Position numbers and translations under genes: made by a program
Shown: positions 52,519 to 63,037 of the stretch, piece after piece
Position numbering within the stretch: the stretch's first letter is position 1
Layout of the letters: each line of letters opens with the position of its first letter
DNA from: an uncultured Clostridia bacterium
GTDB taxonomy: Bacteria > Bacillota > Clostridia > TANB77 > CAG-508
NCBI GenBank assembly: GCA_934129895.1
Contig: CAKOWY010000002.1
Span: 62,001 to 126,000 of the forward strand
Length of the DNA stretch: 64,000 nt
Direction: 5' to 3'
Notes under the pieces: generated by a model
Database searches by the model: none
What the model was told of the DNA's origin: nothing
Seen by the model: the letters and a program-made list of their open reading frames with translations, nothing else

Positions 52519-55500
52519 ATGAAAAAATTAATATTAAAAAGAATAATACTAATTTTAACTATTATAATGCTTTTAAATACAAACATATCAATATTAGGGT
52601 ATGGACTAAAGTGTTATGCAGAAGATAATTCTAAAAATAATAGTGAAACAAAAAATGTAGAAATAGTTACATATTTTAAAAATGAAAATGGAAAAAATGT
52701 TAATGAAATATCCAAAAGTATAAATGATACAGAAATAAAACTTTATGCTCAAATTTCTGTAAAAACAGAAGGATATTTTAATGGAACATTAGAATTGAAA
52801 GATAGTAATTTCAATATAGAAAATGAGATATTATCTAATGGTATTTCTAGTATTAGTGAAAATAAAGTTTATTTGAAACAAATTAATGCTGGAGAAACTG
52901 TAAATATTGAATTGAAAGTTAAACCAATTATATTAGATACTTTAAATATAAATATGCTATCACAAGAATCTCTTTTGAATTTAACTGGAAAATATATTGA
53001 GAAGAATAATAAAGAACGTAAAGTTGATATTACTAATGCAGTAAGATTAGACTTAAAAGTTCCTGAAAAACAAAATGCAGAATTAAAGTCAAATATAATT
53101 ACTAATGAAAAATTAATTGTTAATGGAGAAGAAAAAAGAGTTATACAATTAAGCATAGATTCAAGATTAGAAAATAATTCTTATCCAGTAAAAGAGACAA
53201 TTGTAAATTTAACAAATTTAAAATTAATTTCAAAATTAGATAACAAAACAGTAGAACCAGAACAAGTTAAAGTTTTATCATTAGGAACATTAGCAACAAA
53301 TGGAGAGAGTTCAAAAGCAATCGAAAATATATCCAAAATAGATGATAATACATTACAATTTAAAATAGAAAATGAACCTAATACAAATAATGAAATTCAA
53401 TGGAAAAAGAATGTATATGATAGATTTGTTGTAACATATATTTTTGACAAAGATGTTGATGCAGATAAAGTTGAATTAAAATCTAGTATTGAAATTTCAA
53501 TATACAATGGTCAAAATAAATATACAGCAGAATATAAAAAAGGAATAGAAAATACAGAAAGAAATAATATTGTAATTGGAGAAACTAATAATTATACAGA
53601 AAGTATATATAAAGGACAATTATATGCAAATATAAATAATAAGAATGTAAAGAAAGATGTTGAATATAAAAATTCAACAAAAATTAATATAACAACAGAA
53701 AATGTTGTTGATTCAATTACAGTTACAGAAAAAGTAGATAATTTTGTACTTAAAGATTCACAAGAAATAAGTGCAAATTCATACTTTAGAAAAATAGAAG
53801 TTAGTAAAGAAAAAATAAAAGAACTTTTTGGAGAAGATGGCTATATAACAATAAATAATATTGTTTTAAATAAAGATTCAGAAGTTAATGCAAATGGAAA
53901 TATAGAAGTAATATTTAATGATAATGTTACAGAAGCTAAGATTGTTACATCAAAACCAATTAAAGCAGGAATATTAGAAATTATAAATACAAAAGCAATA
54001 ACTGGAAAAGTTTTTTCAAAACAAGTTATAAGCCAAGTTGATAAGATAAAAAGTATAATAGAATTAGAAAATGTTCAAGCAAAAAACAAATATACAAATA
54101 CAATAAATTCTGAAATTCAACTTCAAGACACAGTTACAAAAGCAGAATTAAATATAATAGATAGTAAAGGAGAACTATCTACATTAAATGAAAATAAAAT
54201 TGTTTTAGGAGTTAAATTAGTTACAGAAAATGAACAATATGATTTATATAAAAATCCAGTAATAAGAATAAAACTTCCTAACGAAGTAGAAAAATTCACT
54301 TTAAATAATTCAGATAAATTATATGCAGAAGGATTTTCAATTCAAGCAGAATGTGATCAAGCTAATAAAACAATAACATTAAAATTAAATGGTGAACAAA
54401 AAGAATATCCATCAACATCAGCAACACAAATATATTTACAATTAGATTTAACATTAATATTATCAAAAACAGCTCCAAAAAAGAACGAAAAAATAATAAT
54501 GCAATATCAAAATGAAAATGCTTTAAAATATTTTGGAGATACAGAAGTTGGAGTTGCAACACAAGAAATTGGAATTTCTTCTCCTGTTGGATTAATTGCA
54601 ATGTATAATGTTAATACTTATGGAATAAATACTATTTCTGGAATAAGTGCAGATAGTGAAAAGATACAAGTATTAAGAAATGATGGCAGAAAAAATGTTG
54701 AATTTGAAATGACTTTATTAAATAATACAGGAAAAGATATTTCAAATGTAAAAATTCTTGGAATATTACCAAATGCAGGAACTAAAAAAGAAGAAATATT
54801 ATCTTCAACACTTTCAGAAGTAAAAGCTGATAATTGTTCAATTTACTATACACAAAATTCAAATGCAACAACAGATTTAAATAATGTACAAAATGGTTGG
54901 ACAACAACTTTTAATGCAAATTCTAAAATGTTCTTAATTGTTTTAAATGGAGAATTAAAGAAAGAAAATAGTTACTCAGCAAAATATACAATAGTTTATC
55001 CATCTGAAATTGATACAGATGTTGAAGCAATTTCTCAATATAAAGTTATATATGATAATGATCAAGAAAAAGATAATCAAGTAAAATCAACAAGTATAAA
55101 ATTTGCTACACCAAGAGAAATAAAAATGGAAGCAAATATGGTAGCTCAAGTTGGTGGAACAACATTAAATTCAGGTGATATTGTAAAAGTTGGAGAAGTT
55201 ATCAAATATGTAGTTACAATAAAGAATACAGGATCTCAACCAATTGAAAACGTAAATGTAAAGAGTTTAGTTCCTGATGGAACAGTACTTGTTGAACCAG
55301 AAGAAGGATATGAACATTCTGGAACAAGTTATTATAAAGAATTAAATGATAAAGAAAAAGAAATTAAAATAAATTCTTTAAAGGCTGATGAAACATATAA
55401 ATACGAATATGAAGTTAGAGTAAAATCTAATAATAATAAAATTACAAACAAAGTTCAAGCAGAATGTGAAGATGTTAAAATTGAAAGTACAGAAGTAAAA

Positions 55501-57465
55501 AATAAAATAGAAGATGCACCAGTAAGAGTTACAATAAAAAATGCAGATGAATCAGATAAAGTTCAAGGAAAGACAACAACATATATTGCAATAATTGAAA
55601 ACTTGACAAATACAGAATTAAAAAATTACGAGATAAGTTTAGATTTATCTGGAATTAATGTAACAGAAATTGTAAAAGATGATGAAACAGAAATAACTAA
55701 TAATTTTAAATTAATAAAAATTGATTCGATATTAGCTAATGAGACAACATATTTTTCAATAAAAGGTGAAGTAGAAAAAAATGCATCAGAGATTACAGCA
55801 GTTGCAGTAGTTAATGATAAGAATGGAAATAAATATAGATCAAATAAAGTAATTGAAGAAGTTCTTAAAGAAGATGCAACAATTACAATGTATAGTGAAA
55901 ACGAAAATGCATTTGTAGAACAAGGTAAAGAAATAATATACAACATAACAGTTGAAAATACAGGAAATGCTCCAACTAATGTTACTATAAATGATACAAT
56001 TTCTAATTATTTAAAAGTAAAAGAAATATATGTAAATGATGAAAAATTAGATGACTTTTATAAAAATGAAAATGATTTTTCATATATGACATGTATTGAA
56101 AAAGGACAAAAATTAAATATAAAAATTGTTACAGAAGTATATGATATTTATGGAAAACAATTTGAAACTTTAGAGATATCTAATATAGCAGAATTAGTTG
56201 TAAATGGAGAAGTTAAAAAGACAGAAGAGATAATTCATACTATTTTAGGTAGAGAGGGAGTAAATTATACAAAACCTTCTGAAGATGATTCAAATAATAA
56301 CAACAACAATAGCAATAACAATAATAATTCAAATAATAGTAGCAACAACAATAATGGAAACAACAATAATAACAGTAATAACAATAACAATAATAACAAT
56401 GGAAATAATTCAGTAGAAGAAAAAACATATATAATTAGTGGTACAGCTTGGATTGATGAGAATATGAATGGCGAAAAAGATGAAAAAGATTCAATATTAT
56501 CAGGAGTAACTGTTAGAGTTTATGATGTAAATAAAAACGATTATTTAAAAGATAAAAATGGTAATATAATTGAAACAAATACTGATGAGAATGGAAAATA
56601 TACAATATTATCTATTCCTGAAGGTCAATATATAGTATTATTTAAATTTGATAATAATAAATATGAAACAACAACATATCAAAAAGATGGAATAGCAGAA
56701 AGTAAAAACTCAAATGTTGTATTAAAAACAATAAAAATAGATGGACAAGAATTATTATATGCAGTAACAGATACAATTGATTTAAAAGGAAATATATCTA
56801 ATATTAATATTGGATTAAAACAAAAAGTAAATTTTGATTTGGAATTAAATAAATATATTTCAAAAATAACAGTTCAAAATAGCAAAGAAACAAAATCTTA
56901 TGATTTTGATAATCAAAAATTTGCTAAAATAGAAATTAATGGAAAACAATTAAGTTCATCAACTGTAATATTAGAATATACTATTCAAATAAAAAATACA
57001 GGTGATATAGCAGGATATGCAAGTAATATAGTAGACTATTTACCAAATGGATTAGAATTTAGTTCAGAATTAAATGATAATTGGTATTTACTAGATGGTA
57101 ATTTATATACAAAACAATTAGAAAATGTAAGAATTGAACCTGGAGAAATAAAAGAAGTTAAAGTAGTATTAACAAAATTAATGACAGAGGATAATGTAGG
57201 ATTAATAAACAATAGAGCAGAGATTTTTGAGGAATTTAATGAATATGGAATTGCTGATATAGACTCTACACCAAATAATCAAGATAATAACGAAGATGAC
57301 ATTGGAGCAGCAGATGTTTATATAGGAATAAAAACAGGTGGAACAACAATTGCTATATATACAATAATAGTTTTAATTAACCTTGTATTAATTGCAATGA
57401 CACTAAGATTAATAATTACAAAAGATGCGGGATTTTATAATAAGAGATTTTGGGGAAGGAGGTAA
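52519..57465 (+). CDS. Giant membrane-anchored surface protein with DUF11 and SdrD-B-like domains (1648 aa)
   Basis: Signal peptide (about 1-35). A long series of beta-sandwich domains follows, including DUF11-like units recognisable as VKVGEVIKYVVTIKNTGSQP and VEQGKEIIYNITVENTGNAP. A pure Asn/Ser/Gly linker (about residues 1254-1300) comes next. An SdrD-B-like domain (SGTAWIDENMNGEKDEKDSI) and another DUF11-like unit (EYTIQIKNTGDIAGYASNIV) follow. It ends with one membrane helix near residue 1620 and a short basic tail FYNKRFWGRR. No LPxTG sorting signal, so it is probably held by the membrane helix. Adhesion or scaffold role inferred. Six bases before the next surface-protein gene. Confidence 0.88.
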   Translation: MKKLILKRIILILTIIMLLNTNISILGYGLKCYAEDNSKNNSETKNVEIVTYFKNENGKNVNEISKSINDTEIKLYAQISVKTEGYFNGTLELKDSNFNIENEILSNGISSISENKVYLKQINAGETVNIELKVKPIILDTLNINMLSQESLLNLTGKYIEKNNKERKVDITNAVRLDLKVPEKQNAELKSNIITNEKLIVNGEEKRVIQLSIDSRLENNSYPVKETIVNLTNLKLISKLDNKTVEPEQVKVLSLGTLATNGESSKAIENISKIDDNTLQFKIENEPNTNNEIQWKKNVYDRFVVTYIFDKDVDADKVELKSSIEISIYNGQNKYTAEYKKGIENTERNNIVIGETNNYTESIYKGQLYANINNKNVKKDVEYKNSTKINITTENVVDSITVTEKVDNFVLKDSQEISANSYFRKIEVSKEKIKELFGEDGYITINNIVLNKDSEVNANGNIEVIFNDNVTEAKIVTSKPIKAGILEIINTKAITGKVFSKQVISQVDKIKSIIELENVQAKNKYTNTINSEIQLQDTVTKAELNIIDSKGELSTLNENKIVLGVKLVTENEQYDLYKNPVIRIKLPNEVEKFTLNNSDKLYAEGFSIQAECDQANKTITLKLNGEQKEYPSTSATQIYLQLDLTLILSKTAPKKNEKIIMQYQNENALKYFGDTEVGVATQEIGISSPVGLIAMYNVNTYGINTISGISADSEKIQVLRNDGRKNVEFEMTLLNNTGKDISNVKILGILPNAGTKKEEILSSTLSEVKADNCSIYYTQNSNATTDLNNVQNGWTTTFNANSKMFLIVLNGELKKENSYSAKYTIVYPSEIDTDVEAISQYKVIYDNDQEKDNQVKSTSIKFATPREIKMEANMVAQVGGTTLNSGDIVKVGEVIKYVVTIKNTGSQPIENVNVKSLVPDGTVLVEPEEGYEHSGTSYYKELNDKEKEIKINSLKADETYKYEYEVRVKSNNNKITNKVQAECEDVKIESTEVKNKIEDAPVRVTIKNADESDKVQGKTTTYIAIIENLTNTELKNYEISLDLSGINVTEIVKDDETEITNNFKLIKIDSILANETTYFSIKGEVEKNASEITAVAVVNDKNGNKYRSNKVIEEVLKEDATITMYSENENAFVEQGKEIIYNITVENTGNAPTNVTINDTISNYLKVKEIYVNDEKLDDFYKNENDFSYMTCIEKGQKLNIKIVTEVYDIYGKQFETLEISNIAELVVNGEVKKTEEIIHTILGREGVNYTKPSEDDSNNNNNNSNNNNNSNNSSNNNNGNNNNNSNNNNNNNNGNNSVEEKTYIISGTAWIDENMNGEKDEKDSILSGVTVRVYDVNKNDYLKDKNGNIIETNTDENGKYTILSIPEGQYIVLFKFDNNKYETTTYQKDGIAESKNSNVVLKTIKIDGQELLYAVTDTIDLKGNISNINIGLKQKVNFDLELNKYISKITVQNSKETKSYDFDNQKFAKIEINGKQLSSSTVILEYTIQIKNTGDIAGYASNIVDYLPNGLEFSSELNDNWYLLDGNLYTKQLENVRIEPGEIKEVKVVLTKLMTEDNVGLINNRAEIFEEFNEYGIADIDSTPNNQDNNEDDIGAADVYIGIKTGGTTIAIYTIIVLINLVLIAMTLRLIITKDAGFYNKRFWGRR
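56293..56409 (+). repeat. Asn-rich low-complexity coding repeat
   Basis: AAC/AAT-rich trinucleotide run encoding an Asn-dominated linker interrupted by Ser and Gly, within the 1648-residue surface protein. Likely length-variable between strains. Confidence 0.85.
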
Positions 57466-57471
57466 CTAAAG

Positions 57472-60400
57472 ATGAATAAGATTAAAAAAATAGCAATAGT
57501 ACTTTTAGTATTATGTATTACAATATTCTCAGTAGTTGTTTCTAGTGCAAAATCATCAATGGGAATCCTTCATGGAACAGACCCCGCAGACTATAAATAT
57601 GGGGAAAATAATAAATATACATTTAGGACAACAAAAACAGCAGAATCAATATTTAAAAATGCAGAATCAAATCCTAGTGGATATCTTGGACAAAAGATAT
57701 CCATGGGACTTGCACAATCAATGATTAGTACAGACATAGTATATTGTGTATCTCATGGGACAAAAATGACATCACAATATTTAACAGATTATACTATAAC
57801 AGGATATGTTGATATAGATGGGTCAACAGCAACAATATATGAAAATGGAAAAGCAACAAGAACATATACAGGAAATATAGTAAAAATGATGGCAGCAGCA
57901 GTAGCTAAAGATGGACCAAATGCAGGAAAACTTGGATATGGTGCAGGAGAAAATATGTATTCAAAAGCACAATATTCTGTATATAGTATATGGGATGAAT
58001 TTGCAACAAGCATAGGATGTAGTAAATGGAAAGGAAATAACAAATTAAGTACAAATGCAGCATATTATGCAAGTATATTAAAATATATTACTGAAAATCC
58101 AGGAAAAGAATTTAAAGCACAAATATTTTTCCTTGAATCAAAAGGTAGTGTAAATTCTCAAAGTTTAATTTTAGCACAAGGAGAAACAACAGAAAGTACA
58201 ACAACGGAGCTTACAATTCAAAAAGTTTGGGAAGATGAAGATAACAAATACAATTCTCGTTCTAATATAAAAGTATCAGTATATAGAAATGATGACTTAA
58301 TAAAAACAGTTGAATTAACAAGCGAAAATAATTATACAGTAAAATTAGAAGGATTACCTGGAAAATTTGAAGAATATAAAATTGTAGAACCAGAATTAGC
58401 AGATTATGATCAAAAATCAATTGAAACAGATAAAGAAACAAAAACAATAAAGATAACAAATAAATTAAAAGATATTTCAATAACTGTAAAGAAAGTTTGG
58501 GAAGATGGTGGTACTGGTAGACCAATTAGTATCACAGTAAGATTAACAAACAAAAAAACAGGTGAAGTAAAAGTTGGTCAAATAACAGCGGCAAGTGGAT
58601 GGGCACCATTAACATTCACAGGATTAACAGGATCAGTAGATGATTATGAAGTTTCTGAAGATAAAGTTTCTGGTTATGAAGATGGTTGGATTTCAAGTTA
58701 TGAACATTCTATACGTGTAGCAAATTATACTATAACAAATGTTGAAGAACCAGAACCAGATAATCCACAAAATGCAAATGGAAAAGTAAAAATATCAGGT
58801 TATGTTTTTGAAGATGCATGGAGTGGAAAAAGTAGTGTATTTAATGGAATTATGGAAGATGGAGATAAAAAAATATCTGGAATAAAAGTAAATTGGAAAA
58901 CTGCTACAGGAAAAGTTATTGCATCAACAACAACAAATAAAGATGGATATTATGAAATGTATACAGATAGTCCAATAAAAAATCACCCATATAATATAAA
59001 TCTTATTAAATACTTAGAATTAAATACATCTTATGTTGAATTCGAATATAATGCTTATGAATATACTACTACAATAGCAGATTTAGTAGGAGTATCTGAA
59101 AAAACATCAAAAGCAACTGAAAATGCAGAACAAAGAACAGCTATAAATAATAAATTTGATGAAATAACAAATAAAGGTGTTATAGATAATGGAAGTGTTG
59201 CTTATGATCTTGTTTATGATAGAACATTAAATCAATCAACAGTAAATGTTTCTAAATCAGGATTAAAAAATTGTACTATAACAGCAACAACAAAAGGACT
59301 AGCAGGATTTTCATTATTAGGAACAGTAAATAGTAATGCAACAGAAATAACACCAGTATATAAATATACAACATCTTCAAAGAGTGGAAAAATATATTGT
59401 CATGAACATTGTATAAAAGGACATATTTTCAATAGTGATGGTACAACTTCAGAAGGAAGTCATATTAGAGCAATTGAAAGTATATTAAAAGGATTAGCAG
59501 CATTATTTGGAGAAGCTAATAAAGTAATTACATATTGTACAGATCCAGAATGCGTATCATTCTCACACTGCTTATTATCAGGAAAATATGAAGATGTAGA
59601 TACATGGGAAATAAGCAATGTAAATTTAGGATTAGTAAAAAGAGAACAACCAGATTTATCATTAGCTTCTGATATAGAAAAAGTAGAAGTAGTAATGAAA
59701 AATCAAAATTATACATATTTATATGGAAAAAGAGGAATACAAAATGCTGAAGACGGATTGTTTGATTTTGCAGTAAAATTCAGCGGAAAATATTCTTCAG
59801 AATATATAAGAAAAGTTAACCCAGCAGACATTGCTTACTTAAAACAAAATGATCCAAATGAAATGGAAGTATATGTAACATATAACATTGTTGCAAAAAA
59901 TAACTCAACGACAACGCCGGCTAAAGTAAATGAAATTATAAATTATTATGATGCAAATTATACATTATGTGATTTAGTAAATTGGAAGCCAGTATTATCA
60001 GAAAATTTATTGGTTGGATACAAAGCAGCAACTACAAATCTATTAAAAGATGAAGTAATACAACCAAATAGTAAATCAAATATAATATCAGTTAAATATA
60101 AAGTAAATATAGAAAGTGTATTAGATGATTTAATTGGAGAAAAAGGAAATGTATCATTGAAGAATATTTCTGAAATATCATCATATACAACTCAATATGG
60201 AGAATATACTCTATACTCTAACGGTTTATTAGCAGGTGTTGTAGGAAAAACTGGAGAACAATATTCAGGAATAGACAAAGATTCTCAACCTAAAAACGTA
60301 TCTTTAGTAGAAGCTGGAACAGGAACAGTTTCAATTGGAGGAATTAATTTAGGAAATATAATACTAGAAGATGATACAGATGTTGCACCAGTATTTAAAC

Positions 60401-62082
60401 TACAAAGGGATTCTAATTATAGAATAATTTCAGGAACAGTTTGGGAAGATTCTCAAACAGATGAGAGTAAAGCTATAAATGAAAGAACTGGAGACGGCAA
60501 ATATAATAAAGATGAAAAATACGTTGAAGGTGTTAGAGTTGAACTTGTAAAGACAGATGAAAATGGAAAAATAAAATATAATGATGATGGAACAGCAGAA
60601 ATAGCTAATATATATAAAGTTGAAAATGGAAAAGTTGTAACAGAACCAGCAGTTACATACACAGATAATAAAGGTAGATTCTCATTTGGTTCTACAGATA
60701 CAAAGGGTGTAATTGAAGATTATTATACAGTTAGATATATATATGGAAATAAAGAAACTTTTGATAACTCAGGAGTTGGACATATTTCAAAAATTGACGG
60801 AACTACAGAAGTAAATGCTAGAGATTATAAATCAACAATAATTCCAGATGGATTGGTAAAGGAATTATTTAAGGGAAGCAAACAAGATGATAAATGGCAT
60901 ATAAATGTATCAACATCAGAAATTACATCAACAGCAATAGATGATTTAACAGAAAGAGATAAAATAGATGATTTAATATATGATAATTATGAAAATGGTG
61001 TAAATATGACAGCATATAGCAACCCATTTAGATTACAATTAGAATATACAAAAAATCAACAAGCTCAAGTTGAAGCAGATGGTTCAAATCCAGAATTCAA
61101 ATTAGAAGTATCAACATTTAATTTTGGAATTATAAGAAGAGCTGAAGAAAAAATGATAATTGACAAGACAATAACTAATATAAGAATAACATTATCAAAT
61201 GGTCAAATATTAGTAGATGGAGATCCATATAATGATAAATTAAACTATGTTGTAGCTTTAGGTCCAAAGGATAAACTAACTACAGCAGATAATAGAGAAA
61301 GATTGATAAGAATTGAAATGGATACAGAACTTATCCAAAATGCAGAATTATATGTTGAATATGCAATAACAGTTACAAATAATAGTGAAGTCGATTATGA
61401 ACATGATAATAATGCTGGAAAGAATTACTACTTCTATGGAGAAAAAGATTCATCAAGTTTGAAATTAGTAAATAATTCAGCAGAATTAGTAGCAGACTAT
61501 ATGGATTCAGAATTTATATTTAATGATAAAATAAATGAAGGATGGAGTATAGCAACTGCAGAAAGTTTAAGAGAACAAGGATTAATTTCAGAAAATACAA
61601 AACAAGCTTTATTAGATGGTGATTATAAAATTGTAGTTACAGATGCATTTAAAGAAGTTAAACCTGGAGAATCTTTAACAAAGAAGTTATATGTAACTAA
61701 GTTATTAGCTAACAAAGCAGATGATTATACATTTGAAAATCATTCAGAAATCTTGAAATTAAATTCAAATATGGCAAGAACTACTGAAACAACAACAAAT
61801 TTATTTGGAAAAGAAACAGTTGTAAAGAAATCTTATAAACCTGGAAACTATGTACCTGGCTTAGCAAACAGAAAACTAAATACAGATACAAGTCTAGAAC
61901 AAGCAGGATTACATGAAAATGATGATGATAGAATTGTTATAAGATTGACTCCACCAACAGGTGTAAATATAAATGCAATTATATATAGTGTAATAGCATT
62001 GATAGCACTAATTGTAATAATTGGAGGAATATTCATAATTAGAAAAAAAGTACTTCCAAGTGTTGACAATTCAAATAAATAG
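57472..62082 (+). CDS. Giant surface protein with thioester-like and Cna-B domains (1536 aa)
   Basis: Signal peptide (about 1-26). The N-terminal ~200 residues look like a bacterial thioester domain: Cys92 in DIVYCVSHGTK and Gln167 in YSKAQYSVYSIWDEF fit the paired Cys and [TA]QxAxW-type Gln motifs. Two Cna-B units follow (TIQKVWEDEDNKYN and TVKKVWEDGGTGRP), then SdrD-B-like (SGYVFEDAWSGKSSVFNG, SGTVWEDSQTDES) and DUF11-like domains. A C-terminal helix INAIIYSVIALIALIVIIGG ends in RKKVLPSVDNSNK; no LPxTG. Thioester proteins bind host surfaces covalently; this function is inference. Confidence 0.85.
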   Translation: MNKIKKIAIVLLVLCITIFSVVVSSAKSSMGILHGTDPADYKYGENNKYTFRTTKTAESIFKNAESNPSGYLGQKISMGLAQSMISTDIVYCVSHGTKMTSQYLTDYTITGYVDIDGSTATIYENGKATRTYTGNIVKMMAAAVAKDGPNAGKLGYGAGENMYSKAQYSVYSIWDEFATSIGCSKWKGNNKLSTNAAYYASILKYITENPGKEFKAQIFFLESKGSVNSQSLILAQGETTESTTTELTIQKVWEDEDNKYNSRSNIKVSVYRNDDLIKTVELTSENNYTVKLEGLPGKFEEYKIVEPELADYDQKSIETDKETKTIKITNKLKDISITVKKVWEDGGTGRPISITVRLTNKKTGEVKVGQITAASGWAPLTFTGLTGSVDDYEVSEDKVSGYEDGWISSYEHSIRVANYTITNVEEPEPDNPQNANGKVKISGYVFEDAWSGKSSVFNGIMEDGDKKISGIKVNWKTATGKVIASTTTNKDGYYEMYTDSPIKNHPYNINLIKYLELNTSYVEFEYNAYEYTTTIADLVGVSEKTSKATENAEQRTAINNKFDEITNKGVIDNGSVAYDLVYDRTLNQSTVNVSKSGLKNCTITATTKGLAGFSLLGTVNSNATEITPVYKYTTSSKSGKIYCHEHCIKGHIFNSDGTTSEGSHIRAIESILKGLAALFGEANKVITYCTDPECVSFSHCLLSGKYEDVDTWEISNVNLGLVKREQPDLSLASDIEKVEVVMKNQNYTYLYGKRGIQNAEDGLFDFAVKFSGKYSSEYIRKVNPADIAYLKQNDPNEMEVYVTYNIVAKNNSTTTPAKVNEIINYYDANYTLCDLVNWKPVLSENLLVGYKAATTNLLKDEVIQPNSKSNIISVKYKVNIESVLDDLIGEKGNVSLKNISEISSYTTQYGEYTLYSNGLLAGVVGKTGEQYSGIDKDSQPKNVSLVEAGTGTVSIGGINLGNIILEDDTDVAPVFKLQRDSNYRIISGTVWEDSQTDESKAINERTGDGKYNKDEKYVEGVRVELVKTDENGKIKYNDDGTAEIANIYKVENGKVVTEPAVTYTDNKGRFSFGSTDTKGVIEDYYTVRYIYGNKETFDNSGVGHISKIDGTTEVNARDYKSTIIPDGLVKELFKGSKQDDKWHINVSTSEITSTAIDDLTERDKIDDLIYDNYENGVNMTAYSNPFRLQLEYTKNQQAQVEADGSNPEFKLEVSTFNFGIIRRAEEKMIIDKTITNIRITLSNGQILVDGDPYNDKLNYVVALGPKDKLTTADNRERLIRIEMDTELIQNAELYVEYAITVTNNSEVDYEHDNNAGKNYYFYGEKDSSSLKLVNNSAELVADYMDSEFIFNDKINEGWSIATAESLREQGLISENTKQALLDGDYKIVVTDAFKEVKPGESLTKKLYVTKLLANKADDYTFENHSEILKLNSNMARTTETTTNLFGKETVVKKSYKPGNYVPGLANRKLNTDTSLEQAGLHENDDDRIVIRLTPPTGVNINAIIYSVIALIALIVIIGGIFIIRKKVLPSVDNSNK

Positions 62083-62091
62083 TATTATAAT

Positions 62092-62119
62092 AAGTTTGTT
62101 GCAGTAATGCAACAAACTT
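62092..62119 (+). repeat. Hairpin between the surface-protein gene and tRNA-Lys
   Basis: Perfect 12-bp arms AAGTTTGTTGCA/TGCAACAAACTT with a GTAA loop and no U-tract, five bases before the tRNA; probably RNA processing, or a weak terminator. Confidence 0.6.
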
Positions 62120-62124
62120 GTTAT

Positions 62125-62200
62125 GCACCATTAGCTCAGCTGGTAGAGCAGCTGACTCTTAATCAGAAGGTCCGCGGTTCGATCCCGCGATGGTGCACCA
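62125..62200 (+). tRNA. tRNA-Lys (anticodon CUU)
   Basis: 76 nt, acceptor GCACCAT/ATGGTGC, anticodon loop CTCTTAA, T-loop TTCGATC, CCA encoded. No promoter of its own is obvious, so it may be cotranscribed with the surface-protein operon. Confidence 0.96.
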
Positions 62201-62213
62201 AATAAAAATATAC

Positions 62214-62250
62214 AATATAGTCTATTCATAGAATAGGCTATATTTTTTTA
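62214..62250 (+). terminator. Terminator after tRNA-Lys(CUU)
   Basis: 14-bp arms AATATAGTCTATTC/GAATAGGCTATATT with one G-U, followed by T-run. Confidence 0.88.
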
Positions 62251-62296
62251 TAAATGTATGCTAAAATATATATAAAATAAATTTTTGGAGGATAAA

Positions 62297-62956
62297 GTGG
62301 AGAAAATATTAATTGTAGAAGATAATATAGAAATTCATAATTTAATAAAAAATATCCTAGAAAGAGAAAAATATATAGTATATAATGCTTATTCAGGAAC
62401 AGAAGCGCTTATGATATTAGAAAAAGAAAAAATAGATTTAATTTTATTGGATTTAATATTACCAGGAAAAAGTGGTGAAGAAATTATTGATATAATAAAA
62501 GATGTTCCTATAATTGTTATAAGTGCTAAAATTTCTGTACAAGATAAAATAAAAGCATTATTAAATGGAGCTAATGATTATATTACTAAACCTTTTGATT
62601 CAGATGAATTAGTAACAAGAGTTAAAGTTCAATTAAGATCAAAAGAAAATAAGAAAAATAAGGAATTAATATATAAAGATATGATTCTAAAACAAGATAG
62701 TCGATTTTTATATATAAAAGATCAAAAGGTTCATTTAACTAAAACAGAGTTTGCAATTTTAAAACAATTAATATTAGATCCAAAACAAATTGTTTCAAAA
62801 ACTAGATTACTTGAATTAATTAGTAATGATACATTAGATGGAGATGAAAATTCATTAAAGGTACATATAAGTAATATACGAAAAAAAATAAAAAGTATAT
62901 CAGAAAAAGAATATATAGAATCTGTATGGGGAATAGGATTTAAAATGTGTGAATAA
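62297..62956 (+). CDS. OmpR/PhoB-family response regulator
   Basis: 219 residues from GTG 62297 (GGAGG five bases upstream); a TTG at 62285 overlaps the ribosome site. Receiver domain with ILIVEDNIEIHN (Asp pair), phosphoacceptor Asp in IDLILLDLILPGKSG, conserved Lys in ANDYITKPFD. C-terminal winged helix with LTKTEFAILKQLILDPKQIV and VHISNIRKKI. The partner histidine kinase is not in the window; it may lie past the ABC genes. Confidence 0.93.
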   Translation: MEKILIVEDNIEIHNLIKNILEREKYIVYNAYSGTEALMILEKEKIDLILLDLILPGKSGEEIIDIIKDVPIIVISAKISVQDKIKALLNGANDYITKPFDSDELVTRVKVQLRSKENKKNKELIYKDMILKQDSRFLYIKDQKVHLTKTEFAILKQLILDPKQIVSKTRLLELISNDTLDGDENSLKVHISNIRKKIKSISEKEYIESVWGIGFKMCE

Positions 62957-62960
62957 AAAA

Positions 62961-63015
62961 TTAACTTAATATTAACAATACCTTTACTAATTTCTTAACT
63001 ATTTATTGCTATAAT
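62961..63015 (+). promoter_or_regulatory. Promoter with 11-bp-spaced TTAAC repeats before the ABC genes
   Basis: TTAAC at 62961 and 62972 (11-base period) and again at 62995, upstream of TATAAT (63010-63015). Direct repeats at one-turn spacing are typical binding sites of OmpR-type regulators, so the adjacent regulator may control the ABC operon. Confidence 0.55.
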
Positions 63016-63037
63016 GTCCTTGAAAGGAGAAAAATTT

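Noticed and set aside
56293..56409. Asn-codon repeat as a CRISPR-like or regulatory array
   Set aside because: It is in frame inside a surface protein and encodes a low-complexity linker; no spacer structure is present.
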